NCBI GenBank assembly: GCA_964570935.1
Contig: CAZMZP010000076.1
Location: 1 to 24,840 of the forward strand
Length of the DNA stretch: 24,840 nt
Source of the DNA: JAFGJU01 sp964570935
Lineage (GTDB): Bacteria > Eisenbacteria > RBG-16-71-46 > JAFGJU01
Direction: 5' to 3'
Shown here piece after piece: positions 6,924-14,900 of this stretch. A program made the position numbers and the translations under genes. A model generated the notes under the pieces. It worked only from the letters and a program-made list of their open reading frames with translations. It searched no databases and was not told where the DNA came from. Numbering within the stretch: the stretch's first letter is position 1; the number at the start of each line of letters is the position of its first letter.

Positions 6924-9920
6924 TCACCACGGCGCCGGAATCGAGGTGCCGAGTCCGGGCCCCAGGAACATCGCGTTTGCCAGCATACGGCCGGCCCCGC
7001 GGAAATACCCCCTGAAATACGGGTCTCCCGCGAACAGGATGACCTGCCCTCTACCCAGTCCTTCCCTCGTGGCGTAGGCGCTCCTGGCCCATCTCTGTCT
7101 GGCCTCGGGCCAGAGGAGGCCGCTCATCCTGAGCGAATCGCCTTCCGCCAGGCGGCACGCGGTCTCCACGGGCGGTTTCGACAGAAGGACGTACTCGGTG
7201 TAAAGCGAGACCGGCACGTTCGGCCCCAACCCGAAACCCAGCCAGTGTTCCTGGTCCACGTCGGTCTTCAAGATGGCGCCCCTGGGCATGAAGCGCCTCA
7301 ACCACTCGTCTTCTCTCTTCAGCTTGGCCACGTCCGGCTTTCCTCCGGCTCCGCCGCCTGCGGCCGCACCGACTGTCGCTTTGCCTGTCTTGGCGCCGCG
7401 CGTCTCCCCGGCCTCCGCACCCGACTCGGTCGACCCGGCCCCTGCAGGCCCGCGGCCGACGGAGGCAGAGCGTTCCCTGTGTTTCGGCTCCTGCCCGTCC
7501 CAGACCGCAAGACTGTCAACCAGCTTGCGCCCGTGCGCCGCATCTTCGCGCGTGAGCGCCTCATTGAATTCGTCCAGCATCTCCAGAGACTGCCGGCGGA
7601 GTCTGACTTTGCTGAGGCCGCTGGCCGTGTCGGCCGCGAATGCCGAGGCGTTTCCCAAACAGATCAACGTTCCCCGGTTCTCCACCCAGCGCTTCAAGTT
7701 GCCCACGTTCGCCCTGCCCAGGACGTCGAAGAGAGCCGCATGACTTCCCCACACAGGAGGGAGAACGATGACGTTGTATTTATCCAGGTCGATTCGGCCG
7801 AGTCTGCTCACGTCGAGAGTCGAGTACCTGTATTCGTACTCCCTGTCCAGCAAGTACCACACAAGGCCGTAAGAAGAGAGGTCGAGTCCGGGACCCGTCA
7901 GAATCGCTATCCGCGGCTCCCGGAGCAGACTGAAGTAGTTCCCGCCAAGGTCCGGACCTTCTTCCGTCCACGCCGAGCTGACGCCGTAGAAGCGCGCGCC
8001 TGTCGAGACTGCGATGTCGTCCAGAATCGATGCAAGGTTCTCCGGGTTTCCGGCCAACGTCACCAGCAGTGTCCCCCTGACGAACTGCCGGCCCGCCGCC
8101 TTGAACGGCTTCGTTGCGGCTCTGACCTTACAGTTCTCTTCGAAGAGCCTCGGCAGGGCCAGCACCGCGGCGTCGTCCCCGTAGTCGAGGAGAAACCCAT
8201 ACGTGGCGCCTCGGTTCACCACCTGACCGTCGGCCGCGGCTGAGGCGGCCAGCTCTTCCGTCGCCGCACCTCCGAACGAGCCCACCTCGTACGCCTCGAC
8301 GTCAAAGGCCATGGGCACCGACCAGGCGCTCACTTCATACAGCTTGGTCTCCGCCCGCTTCTCCAGCTCGTCCCTCTCGTCTTCGAGGAAAGAGGTCGTC
8401 ATCCTGGGGTCGAAGTCGAAGATGGTCTTGAGGAGGGATCCCATCGGCTGAGAAAAGGGCAGAACGTACGAGCCGGCCGCGAACTTCTTTGAGGCGAGCT
8501 TCTCCCGCGTCAGGCCAACGACGTTCCTGGCCACGAATTCGTTCTTTGCCGCGTGCACTTCTATCCCGTGCCTCCGAAGAAGCGTCACAAGCCCGGCCAT
8601 CCGCGCGCGGTTGCCGGAGTCCACAACCACGTATCCGCCGCTGCCGCCCTTCGCCCCACCGGCCGTCGCGGCCTTCTTCTGACTGTAGAAATCCCCCAGG
8701 ATTTCCTTCCTGTGGTAAGCGGTCGTCGAGAGGTTTGCCAGCGAGCTCACCACGTGATGGAACACCGCTTCTGGGTAGCCGAGATACGTGCCGTCGGGCC
8801 TTCTGACGCCGGTGCCTTCGACGCCGGCCTGCTCGTAGAGGATGCCTATCGCGCCCGTGTGGGAGGCCCACGTGTTGGCGTAGAACGGCCCCCACTCCTC
8901 GTTCCATTCGCCCGTGTAGTAACCCCATCCGAACTTGTCCAGCGCCCTCGCCTGGTCCGTGGCGAAAACACCCAGCCATTTCTCCAGACTGGGCGGCCTG
9001 TTCGGGTTCACGGGTGCGCACGGCGGAGAGAACAGAAACGTCTCGAACGCGCCCATCTCATGCGCGTCCACGACCAGCTGCGGATGCCAGTCGAGTATGG
9101 CCGCCGCCCTGGACCGCGTTTCGGAATGAAGCAGAGGTATCCAGTCGCGGTTCAGGTCGAAGAAGTAATGGTTGCCCCTTCCCCACGGCCAGAAAGAACT
9201 GTGCTCGGCGCTTTGATTGTCCGGGTTCGGCATCGTGCCGGCCCATTGAGAAAGGAGCCCGAGGAAACGCTCTCTGCCGTCGGGGTTCTGGTTTGGGTCT
9301 ATCAGAATTACCACGTTGTCTCTGACTGCCTTCGTCGCGGAGTCCTGCGCCGCGACCAGGTAGTACGCGACAAACAGCGCGGCGTCGGCGCCGGACAGCT
9401 CGTCTCCGTGTATGCTGTACTCGAGCCAGGCCACCGCGGGAGTGTCGCGGATGATACTGCCGGCGTCCTCACGGCCGAGGTCCCTCGGGTCGGCCAGCTG
9501 AGAAACGGCGCGCTTGATCTCCTCCAGCCTGGCCATGTTCCGTTCCGAGCTTATCACCGCGTAGTAAAGGCCCCTGCCCTCGTAGGTCTCGCCGTACTTC
9601 ACGACCCGGATTCGTGGAGAGACTCCGGCCAGCCGGTTGAGGTAGCCTGTTATCTCTTCGGAGTGAGTGGCCCGGGAGCAGAGCTCGAACCCCAGAACCC
9701 CCGAGGGCGTGGGCACGGCCGCGTCAACTTCGATGCCCTTCAGCAGTGTCTCGGGACCGTTCTTTGGAGACAACGCGGCCTCGAACGACTGCTGCGCGCG
9801 GGCCGCCCCGAACAGACAGGCTTGGACCATCAGCACACCGCAGAGCGCGAACAGAACGCAAGCCGCTGGGGCCGGATTTCGCGCGGCGTCTCGAACTTTA
9901 GCCTTCGCGCCTCCAGTCAT
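6924..9920 (-). CDS. secreted M14-family zinc carboxypeptidase, large multidomain
   Basis: Exported metallopeptidase of 998 residues. The N-terminus has a positive stretch and a hydrophobic core (ACVLFALCGVLMVQACLFGAARAQQ), a signal peptide with cleavage near ARA-QQ. The M14 domain (about 75-400) shows zinc ligands His171 and Glu174 in IHGDELSG and His287 in VVDAHEMG, substrate-binding DPNQNPDGRER (208-218), and the likely catalytic Glu363 in ILYEQAG. The second half (about 640-760) contains IAILTGPGLDLSSYGLVWYL and RGTLICLGNAS, like a class-I glutamine-amidotransferase-type Rossmann domain often fused to such peptidases. A Gly/Ala/Ser-rich insertion (about 828-875) separates it from the C-terminal end. 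GGAGGG precedes the ATG; the alcohol dehydrogenase gene ends 6 bases upstream, so they are cotranscribed. It likely trims extracellular or periplasmic peptides. Confidence 0.92.
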   Translation of the reverse strand: MTGGAKAKVRDAARNPAPAACVLFALCGVLMVQACLFGAARAQQSFEAALSPKNGPETLLKGIEVDAAVPTPSGVLGFELCSRATHSEEITGYLNRLAGVSPRIRVVKYGETYEGRGLYYAVISSERNMARLEEIKRAVSQLADPRDLGREDAGSIIRDTPAVAWLEYSIHGDELSGADAALFVAYYLVAAQDSATKAVRDNVVILIDPNQNPDGRERFLGLLSQWAGTMPNPDNQSAEHSSFWPWGRGNHYFFDLNRDWIPLLHSETRSRAAAILDWHPQLVVDAHEMGAFETFLFSPPCAPVNPNRPPSLEKWLGVFATDQARALDKFGWGYYTGEWNEEWGPFYANTWASHTGAIGILYEQAGVEGTGVRRPDGTYLGYPEAVFHHVVSSLANLSTTAYHRKEILGDFYSQKKAATAGGAKGGSGGYVVVDSGNRARMAGLVTLLRRHGIEVHAAKNEFVARNVVGLTREKLASKKFAAGSYVLPFSQPMGSLLKTIFDFDPRMTTSFLEDERDELEKRAETKLYEVSAWSVPMAFDVEAYEVGSFGGAATEELAASAAADGQVVNRGATYGFLLDYGDDAAVLALPRLFEENCKVRAATKPFKAAGRQFVRGTLLVTLAGNPENLASILDDIAVSTGARFYGVSSAWTEEGPDLGGNYFSLLREPRIAILTGPGLDLSSYGLVWYLLDREYEYRYSTLDVSRLGRIDLDKYNVIVLPPVWGSHAALFDVLGRANVGNLKRWVENRGTLICLGNASAFAADTASGLSKVRLRRQSLEMLDEFNEALTREDAAHGRKLVDSLAVWDGQEPKHRERSASVGRGPAGAGSTESGAEAGETRGAKTGKATVGAAAGGGAGGKPDVAKLKREDEWLRRFMPRGAILKTDVDQEHWLGFGLGPNVPVSLYTEYVLLSKPPVETACRLAEGDSLRMSGLLWPEARQRWARSAYATREGLGRGQVILFAGDPYFRGYFRGAGRMLANAMFLGPGLGTSIPAPW

Positions 9921-9926
9921 GTTTCT

Positions 9927-10973
9927 TCACCCTCCTTGGGGTCGAGAAGCCGGGTTGCTGGCGTGTTCGATTCTGATCACCCCGGCGCCTCCTATTTTGC
10001 TCTGTTTGAGCAGCCGCAGGGCCCTGTTCGCCTCTTCCAGGGCGAACGTCTCCGTCTCGGTCCTCACCGGCACCTCACTCGCCTCCAGCATCAGGCCCCT
10101 GCCGTCCTCTCTCGTCGAAGCGGTGACGCTCTTCAGTTTCTTCTCGTGATAGAGATGCCGTTCGTAGTCGAGCTCCGGAATCGAATCCATGTGAATGCCC
10201 GCCAGCGCCACCGTGCCGCCCTTCTCCACGAGGCCGAGCGCGTCCCTGACGAGCGCGCCCGCCGGCGCGAAGATGATCGCGCGGTCGGGCTTGAGCGGAG
10301 GGACCTGGCCGGGCTCTCCCGCCCAGAGCGCGCCAAGTCGCAGGGCAAGCGCGCGGTGTTCGCGGTCACGCGAGAACACCACGACCTTCGCTCCCCTGTG
10401 AACGGCGACCTGTATGCAGACGTGCGCCGAGGCACCGAACCCGAACAGGGCGAGCACCTCCCCCGGCGCCACGTCGCTCAGCCGGAGAGACCGGTAGCCG
10501 ATGATGCCGGCGCAGAGGAGCGGGGCCGCCTGGATGGAATTGAAGGCTTCAGGGATGCGATAGCAAAAGTCGGCCTCGGCCAGGGCGAACTCGGCGTAGC
10601 CGCCGTCCACGTCGTAACCGGTGAACCTGGCGTTCTCACACAGGTTCTCGCTGCCCCTGAGACAAAACCGACATGCTCCGCACGTCCAGTGGAGCCACGC
10701 GACGCCCAGCCTGTCTCCGACGGCAACGCCGACCACTCCCGGGCCCGACTCCTCGACCACGCCCACAATCTGGTGGCCGGGAACGACGGGCGTCTTCTTG
10801 AGCGGGATGTCGCCCTCGACTGTGTGCAGATCGGTGTGGCAGACGCCGCAGGACAGAACTCGCAGGAGCACCTGCCCGGCGCCGGGCCGGGGCACTTCCA
10901 GCTCCACGAGCTCGAGAGGGTCCTGCTCGACGGGAGCCTGACGCCTCAGGAGCATGGCCTTCATCGTGTTCAT
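9927..10973 (-). CDS. zinc-dependent alcohol dehydrogenase (medium-chain, class like TIGR02822)
   Basis: NAD(P)-dependent medium-chain dehydrogenase of 348 residues. Catalytic zinc ligands are Cys45 (SCGVCHTDLH), His67 (PGHQIVG) and Cys154 (LLCAG). Structural zinc ligands are Cys98, Cys101, Cys104 and Cys112 (TCGACRFCLRGSENLC). The Rossmann motif is FGFGASAH rather than GxGxxG, and the usual GHE is GHQ. Both variants are, from memory, usual in the subfamily called zinc-binding alcohol dehydrogenase family protein, so the enzyme is probably active. It would oxidise an alcohol or reduce an aldehyde; the substrate is unknown. It lies 61 bases after sdhB and 6 bases before the M14 peptidase gene. 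The Shine-Dalgarno before the ATG is weak, and Met4 is an alternative start. Confidence 0.92.
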   Translation of the reverse strand: MNTMKAMLLRRQAPVEQDPLELVELEVPRPGAGQVLLRVLSCGVCHTDLHTVEGDIPLKKTPVVPGHQIVGVVEESGPGVVGVAVGDRLGVAWLHWTCGACRFCLRGSENLCENARFTGYDVDGGYAEFALAEADFCYRIPEAFNSIQAAPLLCAGIIGYRSLRLSDVAPGEVLALFGFGASAHVCIQVAVHRGAKVVVFSRDREHRALALRLGALWAGEPGQVPPLKPDRAIIFAPAGALVRDALGLVEKGGTVALAGIHMDSIPELDYERHLYHEKKLKSVTASTREDGRGLMLEASEVPVRTETETFALEEANRALRLLKQSKIGGAGVIRIEHASNPASRPQGG

Positions 10974-11034
10974 GCTTCACATCCGCCGTACGCAAGCGCT
11001 CGACGGGCACTGCCTGGCGACCGTCCGCGGCCCG

Positions 11035-11895
11035 CTACACGGTCCGCTTGGGCGCGTCGGGCACGTCCTTCATCCTCTCGCCGGAAGTCAGCTTCGGCGC
11101 CACGTCCGACGCTTTCCGCTTGCGGAAAAGGCCCAGGCTTCCCTTGAACGCGTCCCGTTTCATGAGCTGGATGGCGAAAGCCGGGTCCACTCCCTTGGGA
11201 CAGGCCTCCGAGCAAGCGCCGGCGAAGTGGCAGCGAAAGACGCCGTGTGGTCCCAGTGCGGCGTCCTTGCGCTCGTTCCCACCCTCGTCTCTGGAGTCTG
11301 AGTTGTACCGGTGCGCCTGAGTGAGAGATTGCGGGCCGAGGTATCTTCTGTCGGTCGCCACTGTCGGGCACGCGGCCATGCACAGCCCGCACTTAATGCA
11401 ATAGGTGAATTGCAAATATCTCTGCAGTTCTTCCTCGGTCTGGAAGAACTCGCCGGAGGGGTTGTCCACTTCCGCCGCGTCCTTCCTGATTGTGAACGGC
11501 CTCACCGAACGGTGCTTCTCGAACAGGACGGACAAATCCGGCACCAGGTCCCTGATCGTGTCGAAGTTGGGGAGCGGCTTGAGGTCTATCACGTCGGCCT
11601 CCAGCTCCAGGACCTGGGTGTTGCAGGCGAGCCTCGGGAATCCGTTTATGAACATCCCGCACGACCCGCAGACCCCCATACGGCACGAATACCTCCACGC
11701 CAGGGTGCCGTCGAGGTTTTCCTTGATGTAGTGGAGGGCGTCCAGGACGGTCGTTCCCTTCTTCCCCGGGACCTCGAAGTTGTCGACCCTGGGCGAAGGG
11801 GTGGTGCCGCTGTCGAAACGCAGCACCTTGAACTTCACATTCTTGACTATCTCTTCTGTCTTCTCACCCTGCTTCGGACCTGCTGGCTCTATCAT
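11035..11895 (-). CDS. sdhB: succinate dehydrogenase / fumarate reductase iron-sulfur subunit
   Basis: Electron-transfer subunit of complex II, 286 residues, passing electrons from the FAD of SdhA to quinone at the membrane anchors. The [2Fe-2S] ligands are Cys71, Cys76, Cys79 and Cys91 (SCRMGVCGSCG and RLAC). The ferredoxin-like part has Cys166, Cys169 and Cys172 (CIKCGLC) plus Cys176, and Cys222, Cys228 and Cys232 (CHFAGACSEACP), giving one [4Fe-4S] and one [3Fe-4S] cluster. GAGGAGG lies 4 bases before the ATG. It is the last of four sdh genes, 49 bases after sdhD. A basic tail of about 40 residues after the last cluster is longer than in E. coli SdhB. Confidence 0.97.
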   Translation of the reverse strand: MIEPAGPKQGEKTEEIVKNVKFKVLRFDSGTTPSPRVDNFEVPGKKGTTVLDALHYIKENLDGTLAWRYSCRMGVCGSCGMFINGFPRLACNTQVLELEADVIDLKPLPNFDTIRDLVPDLSVLFEKHRSVRPFTIRKDAAEVDNPSGEFFQTEEELQRYLQFTYCIKCGLCMAACPTVATDRRYLGPQSLTQAHRYNSDSRDEGGNERKDAALGPHGVFRCHFAGACSEACPKGVDPAFAIQLMKRDAFKGSLGLFRKRKASDVAPKLTSGERMKDVPDAPKRTV

Positions 11896-11944
11896 CGTTC
11901 CTCCTCAAACCTAACGGTTCTTGCATACTCTTGCGTCGGACTCT

Positions 11945-12316
11945 TTACACGCCGGCTCGCGCGCCGTAGACCGCGAGAGTCCCGTACGCGCCCATGAGGA
12001 ACAGCGCCACGCCCGCAAGCAAGAACAGGGCTGATATGACGCGCTCGGCCCGCTCCGGTATGTTGAGCTCGAAGATGATCGTCCTCAGGCCGTACAGCCC
12101 GTGGTACAGGGCGGCCCCGAGAAGCAGCACGTAGATGACCGCGAACGCGGCGTCCTTGCTCCTCTCGAGCACCGAGGAAAAGGCAAGCACGTCGCCCTCG
12201 ACGGTCCCGAAGAAGTCTCCCAGGTGCATGATAAACATGTGGATTCCCAGAAGCACAAGTATCACGGCGCCGGCAATCAGATGCCAGGTCCAGAGTGTTG
12301 ATTCACGCGTTCTCAT
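11945..12316 (-). CDS. sdhD: succinate dehydrogenase membrane anchor subunit (SdhD-like)
   Basis: A 123-residue membrane protein with three predicted helices (about 12-32, 58-80, 93-113). His12, His26 and His31 lie at the first helix (TWHLIAGAVILVLLGIHMF), and His72 in ALYHGLYGLRT is the likely haem b axial ligand, by analogy with the conserved SdhD histidine. It anchors the SdhAB catalytic dimer and forms part of the quinone site. GAGGGAG lies just before the ATG. It is located between sdhC (25 bases upstream) and sdhB. The sequence is diverged, so the identification rests on position, topology and the His pattern. Confidence 0.88.
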   Translation of the reverse strand: MRTRESTLWTWHLIAGAVILVLLGIHMFIMHLGDFFGTVEGDVLAFSSVLERSKDAAFAVIYVLLLGAALYHGLYGLRTIIFELNIPERAERVISALFLLAGVALFLMGAYGTLAVYGARAGV

Positions 12317-12341
12317 ATGCTCCCTCGCTTGTTCTGACTGG

Positions 12342-12788
12342 CTATTCGCCCGGGAAGGCGCGCAGGAAATCCACGCCGCCGAGTATCACGATGATGGCGA
12401 CCACGACCATGGCCACCACCAGCACGGGTCTCTGTCTCTTCACGGAGTTGGAATACGGAAACACCGGCTGGCGCGGAGTCCCAAGGAAGAAACCCAGCTC
12501 CGTCGCCACGAGCCGTATCCCGTTCATGGCGTGATAGGCGAACGCGAGAAAGATCAGGAACTCTCCCACCTTGAAGACGGGAGAGTCGAGATAGCCCATC
12601 ACCGTGTTCCACGTCTCCTCGCCCAGCGCCCTGGAGGAGCTGACGAAGATGTGGAGAAGAAAGTAGGCCAGGATGGCGAGCCCGGTCAGGCGATGAAGAG
12701 TGTAGGCGTATCGTTCCACTCCGTATCGCCCGCCCGAGAGCCAGCCCATCAGGCCAAGTCGGTTCTTTCTGAATCCGCTGTCCTGCAT
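12342..12788 (-). CDS. sdhC: succinate dehydrogenase cytochrome b subunit (SdhC-like)
   Basis: A 148-residue membrane subunit from the ATG at 12788, which has GGAGG 5 bases upstream. The open frame continues to 13346, but that extension lies inside sdhA and is not supported. Three membrane helices lie at about 34-50, 74-98 and 121-139. The N-terminal YTLHRLTG (residues 29-36) is the SdhC family signature near the quinone site, and His86 in AYHAMNGIRLV is the likely haem b ligand. With SdhD also carrying a matching His, the enzyme looks like a two-anchor, two-haem (type A-like) complex II. It starts 17 bases after the sdhA stop. Confidence 0.92.
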   Translation of the reverse strand: MQDSGFRKNRLGLMGWLSGGRYGVERYAYTLHRLTGLAILAYFLLHIFVSSSRALGEETWNTVMGYLDSPVFKVGEFLIFLAFAYHAMNGIRLVATELGFFLGTPRQPVFPYSNSVKRQRPVLVVAMVVVAIIVILGGVDFLRAFPGE

Positions 12789-12805
12789 AACGTCCTCCGC
12801 TTGCC

Positions 12806-14524
12806 TTAGTATTTCCTCTCCACCGGCTTCCACATGGATATGTTCACCTTGCCGTAATCCAGGCGAGGCCCGTCGGGAGTCCAGTGAGCCATCGTGTGCT
12901 TCAGCCACTTCTCGTCGTCCCTGGTGGTGAAGTCCCGCCTGGCGTGCCCGCCGCGCGATTCCTGCCGCGTGAGCGCCCCGGCGACCAGCACCTCGGCCAG
13001 GTCGAGCAGGTTCTCCAGCTCGAGCACATGTATGAGGTTGCTGTTGTATCTCGAGCTCTTGTCCTTCACGTGGACCCGCTTGAACCGGTCTTTCAGCTCC
13101 TTCACCTTCGACTCGGCGACCTTGAGCTCGTCGCCCGTCCGGTAGACGCCGACGTTCTTGTCCATGACCTCGCGCAGCTCTCTCTTCAACTGGTAGGGGC
13201 TCTCGCGCCCGTCGCGCTTCAGGAAGTCCTCGAAGATCCTCTTTCTCTCGGCCTCGACCTTCTGCTGCGGGACTTCGGGCATCGCGGTCGTCTTCATCAC
13301 GTAGTCCGCGGAGTCCTTGCCGGTGATCTTGCCCCAGACCAGGCACTCTGCCGTGGAGTTCGAGCCGAGCCGGTTCGCGCCGTGGAGACTCACGCAGGCT
13401 GCCTCACCGCTGGCCCAGATTCCCTTCACTTGCGTCGCGCCGTTTATGTCCGTGGCCACTCCACCCATCGAGTAGTGCGCCACCGGCCTCACCGGTATTG
13501 GCACGCTAACCGGGTCGATGCCGATGAAGTCCATGCACACTTCCCTGATGAGCGGGAGGCGTTGATTGATCCTGTCGGCGCCGAGGTGCGTCAGGTCGAG
13601 GTGCAGGAAGCCCACGCCTCCCGGCCCCTTGAAGCCGCGCCCGGCCTCTATCTCGGTTATCATGGATCGCGATATCACGTCTCTGGGAGCGAGCTCCATC
13701 TTCGCGGCCGCGTACTTGTCCATGAAGCGCTCACCCTTGTTGTTGAGGAGATAGCCGCCCTCCCCCCTGCACGCCTCGGTTATGAGTATCCCGGACGGCA
13801 CCAGGCCCGTGGGGTGGAACTGAAGGAACTCCATGTCCTCGAGGGGAAGCCCGGCCCTGTAAGCCATGGCCAGGCCGTCCCCGGTGACGGTCTGCGAATA
13901 CGTCGTGAAGCCGTACAGCGTTCCCGCCCCGCCGGTCGCGATGTTGAGCGCCTTTCCTCTCAGCGCGTAGTACTTGCCGGTGGCGATGTCGAACCCGGTG
14001 ATGCACTTGAACTCGCCGTTCTCGGCGATTATGGCGGTCACGAAGAACTCGTCGTAGCGGGTGAAGTTGGAGTACCTGAGCAGTGCGTCGTAGAGGGTCT
14101 GCATCTCGAAGAAGCCTGTCTTGTCGGATGCAAGGACGGCGCGCGGGAAGCTGTGGCCCCCGAACGGCCGCTGCGCGATCCTCCCGTCCTCCCGCCTGGT
14201 CCAGGGGATGCCCCAATGATCGAGCTGGAGTATCTCGGACGGCATTTCGTGGACGAACCGCTCGACCACGTCCTGGTCGGCCAGGAAGTCGCTTCCCTTG
14301 ACGCTGTCCCAGGCGTGGAGCTCGAAGCTGTCGCCCTCCTCCGGCCGCATCATGGCCGCGGTGCCGCCCTCCGCGCAGACGGAGTGAGAACGCATCAGCT
14401 GGACCTTGGACACCAGCCCGATGTTGAGCCGACCGTTGCTGACTCGGGACGCCTCAACTGCGGCCCTGAGCCCTGCCAGCCCTGAACCCAGAATGATGAG
14501 ATCGTGAGTGATGACTTCCGCCAT
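12806..14524 (-). CDS. sdhA: succinate dehydrogenase flavoprotein subunit
   Basis: Catalytic subunit of complex II, 572 residues, which interconverts succinate and fumarate. The FAD-binding LGSGLAGLRAAVEA (12-25) and His47 in MRSHSVCAEGG, the covalent flavin attachment site, are present. Substrate and active-site segments are also seen: QFHPTG, GERFMDKY, LAPRDVISRSM, VRPVAHYSMGGV and HGANRLGSNS. The C-terminal helical domain carries the conserved RGGHARRDF. GGAGG lies 6 bases before the ATG. It is the first gene of the minus-strand run; its promoter is at 14669-14697. Having sdhA first, before both anchors, differs from the common sdhCDAB order. Confidence 0.97.
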   Translation of the reverse strand: MAEVITHDLIILGSGLAGLRAAVEASRVSNGRLNIGLVSKVQLMRSHSVCAEGGTAAMMRPEEGDSFELHAWDSVKGSDFLADQDVVERFVHEMPSEILQLDHWGIPWTRREDGRIAQRPFGGHSFPRAVLASDKTGFFEMQTLYDALLRYSNFTRYDEFFVTAIIAENGEFKCITGFDIATGKYYALRGKALNIATGGAGTLYGFTTYSQTVTGDGLAMAYRAGLPLEDMEFLQFHPTGLVPSGILITEACRGEGGYLLNNKGERFMDKYAAAKMELAPRDVISRSMITEIEAGRGFKGPGGVGFLHLDLTHLGADRINQRLPLIREVCMDFIGIDPVSVPIPVRPVAHYSMGGVATDINGATQVKGIWASGEAACVSLHGANRLGSNSTAECLVWGKITGKDSADYVMKTTAMPEVPQQKVEAERKRIFEDFLKRDGRESPYQLKRELREVMDKNVGVYRTGDELKVAESKVKELKDRFKRVHVKDKSSRYNSNLIHVLELENLLDLAEVLVAGALTRQESRGGHARRDFTTRDDEKWLKHTMAHWTPDGPRLDYGKVNISMWKPVERKY

Positions 14525-14668
14525 CTGGCGCCTCCGTGGGACTGATTAGGAACCCAATGCACCCACCCCGGCGCGCGTCGCAAGCGCGGCCCGACCGGGC
14601 GCAACTTGAACAAACGCAGCTAACAAGCGACGGCAGAACACAATCCGCCACCATGAGACGAAGAACGA

Positions 14669-14697
14669 ATTTTACGACAACCGCCAGAGCCGCTCAA
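14669..14697 (-). promoter_or_regulatory. sigma-70-type promoter of the sdhACDB run
   Basis: Read on the minus strand: -35 box TTGAGC (14697-14692), 17-base spacer, -10 box TAAAAT (14674-14669). The matches are 4 of 6 and 5 of 6, with ideal spacing. Start near 14662. Confidence 0.6.
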
Positions 14698-14783
14698 GCA
14701 CAAAAGCTGACGAGCGGGTCGAAAGTGAGCGTCTGGTAGGCTGGTCGTGAAGCAAAGTCCCGCTACGGAGTCGGCCAACTGTA

Positions 14784-14792
14784 TGGTATAAT
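14784..14792 (+). promoter_or_regulatory. extended -10 promoter of the PLD-like gene
   Basis: TGGTATAAT: a perfect TATAAT at 14787-14792 preceded by the TGn extension. No good -35 is seen 17 bases upstream (TACGGA), as expected for an extended -10 promoter. Start near 14799. Confidence 0.6.
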
Positions 14793-14900
14793 AATGATTG
14801 GCCGAGGCTGAGGGATTCGCTCCTGCTGGACGGAGGAGACCCCTCGACAACAACTTGTGTGCAGTGAACTTGTGGCCATTCTGTGGGGAAGGAGTTCATC

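Larger units (their letters stand above)
14525..14900. other. divergent intergenic region between sdhA and the PLD-like gene
   Basis: About 376 bases without a supported gene. It holds the minus-strand promoter of the sdh run (14669-14697) and the plus-strand extended -10 element of the PLD-like gene (14784-14792), so the two promoters are back to back with about 90 bases between them. The sdh leader would be about 138 bases and the PLD leader about 100 bases. Short frames here (for example 14536-14739) have no ribosome site or recognisable product. Confidence 0.6.

Noticed and set aside
7300..7440. Frameshift in the Gly/Ala-rich insertion of the M14 peptidase
   Set aside because: The stretch is low-complexity, but the composition (Gly, Ala, Ser, Thr, Glu) fits a natural linker, and I saw no better reading in another frame.
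8553..11147. 864-codon plus-strand frame across the M14 peptidase and alcohol dehydrogenase genes
   Set aside because: It spans two well-identified minus-strand genes and their junction. The product is Arg/Pro/His-rich with no motif.
12789..13346. N-terminal extension of sdhC into sdhA
   Set aside because: The extension lies inside sdhA and is Arg/Gly-rich. The ATG at 12788 has a proper ribosome site and gives a normal SdhC length.
12884..14485. 533-codon plus-strand frame opposite sdhA
   Set aside because: A shadow of sdhA, whose identity is certain; no ribosome site or domain.
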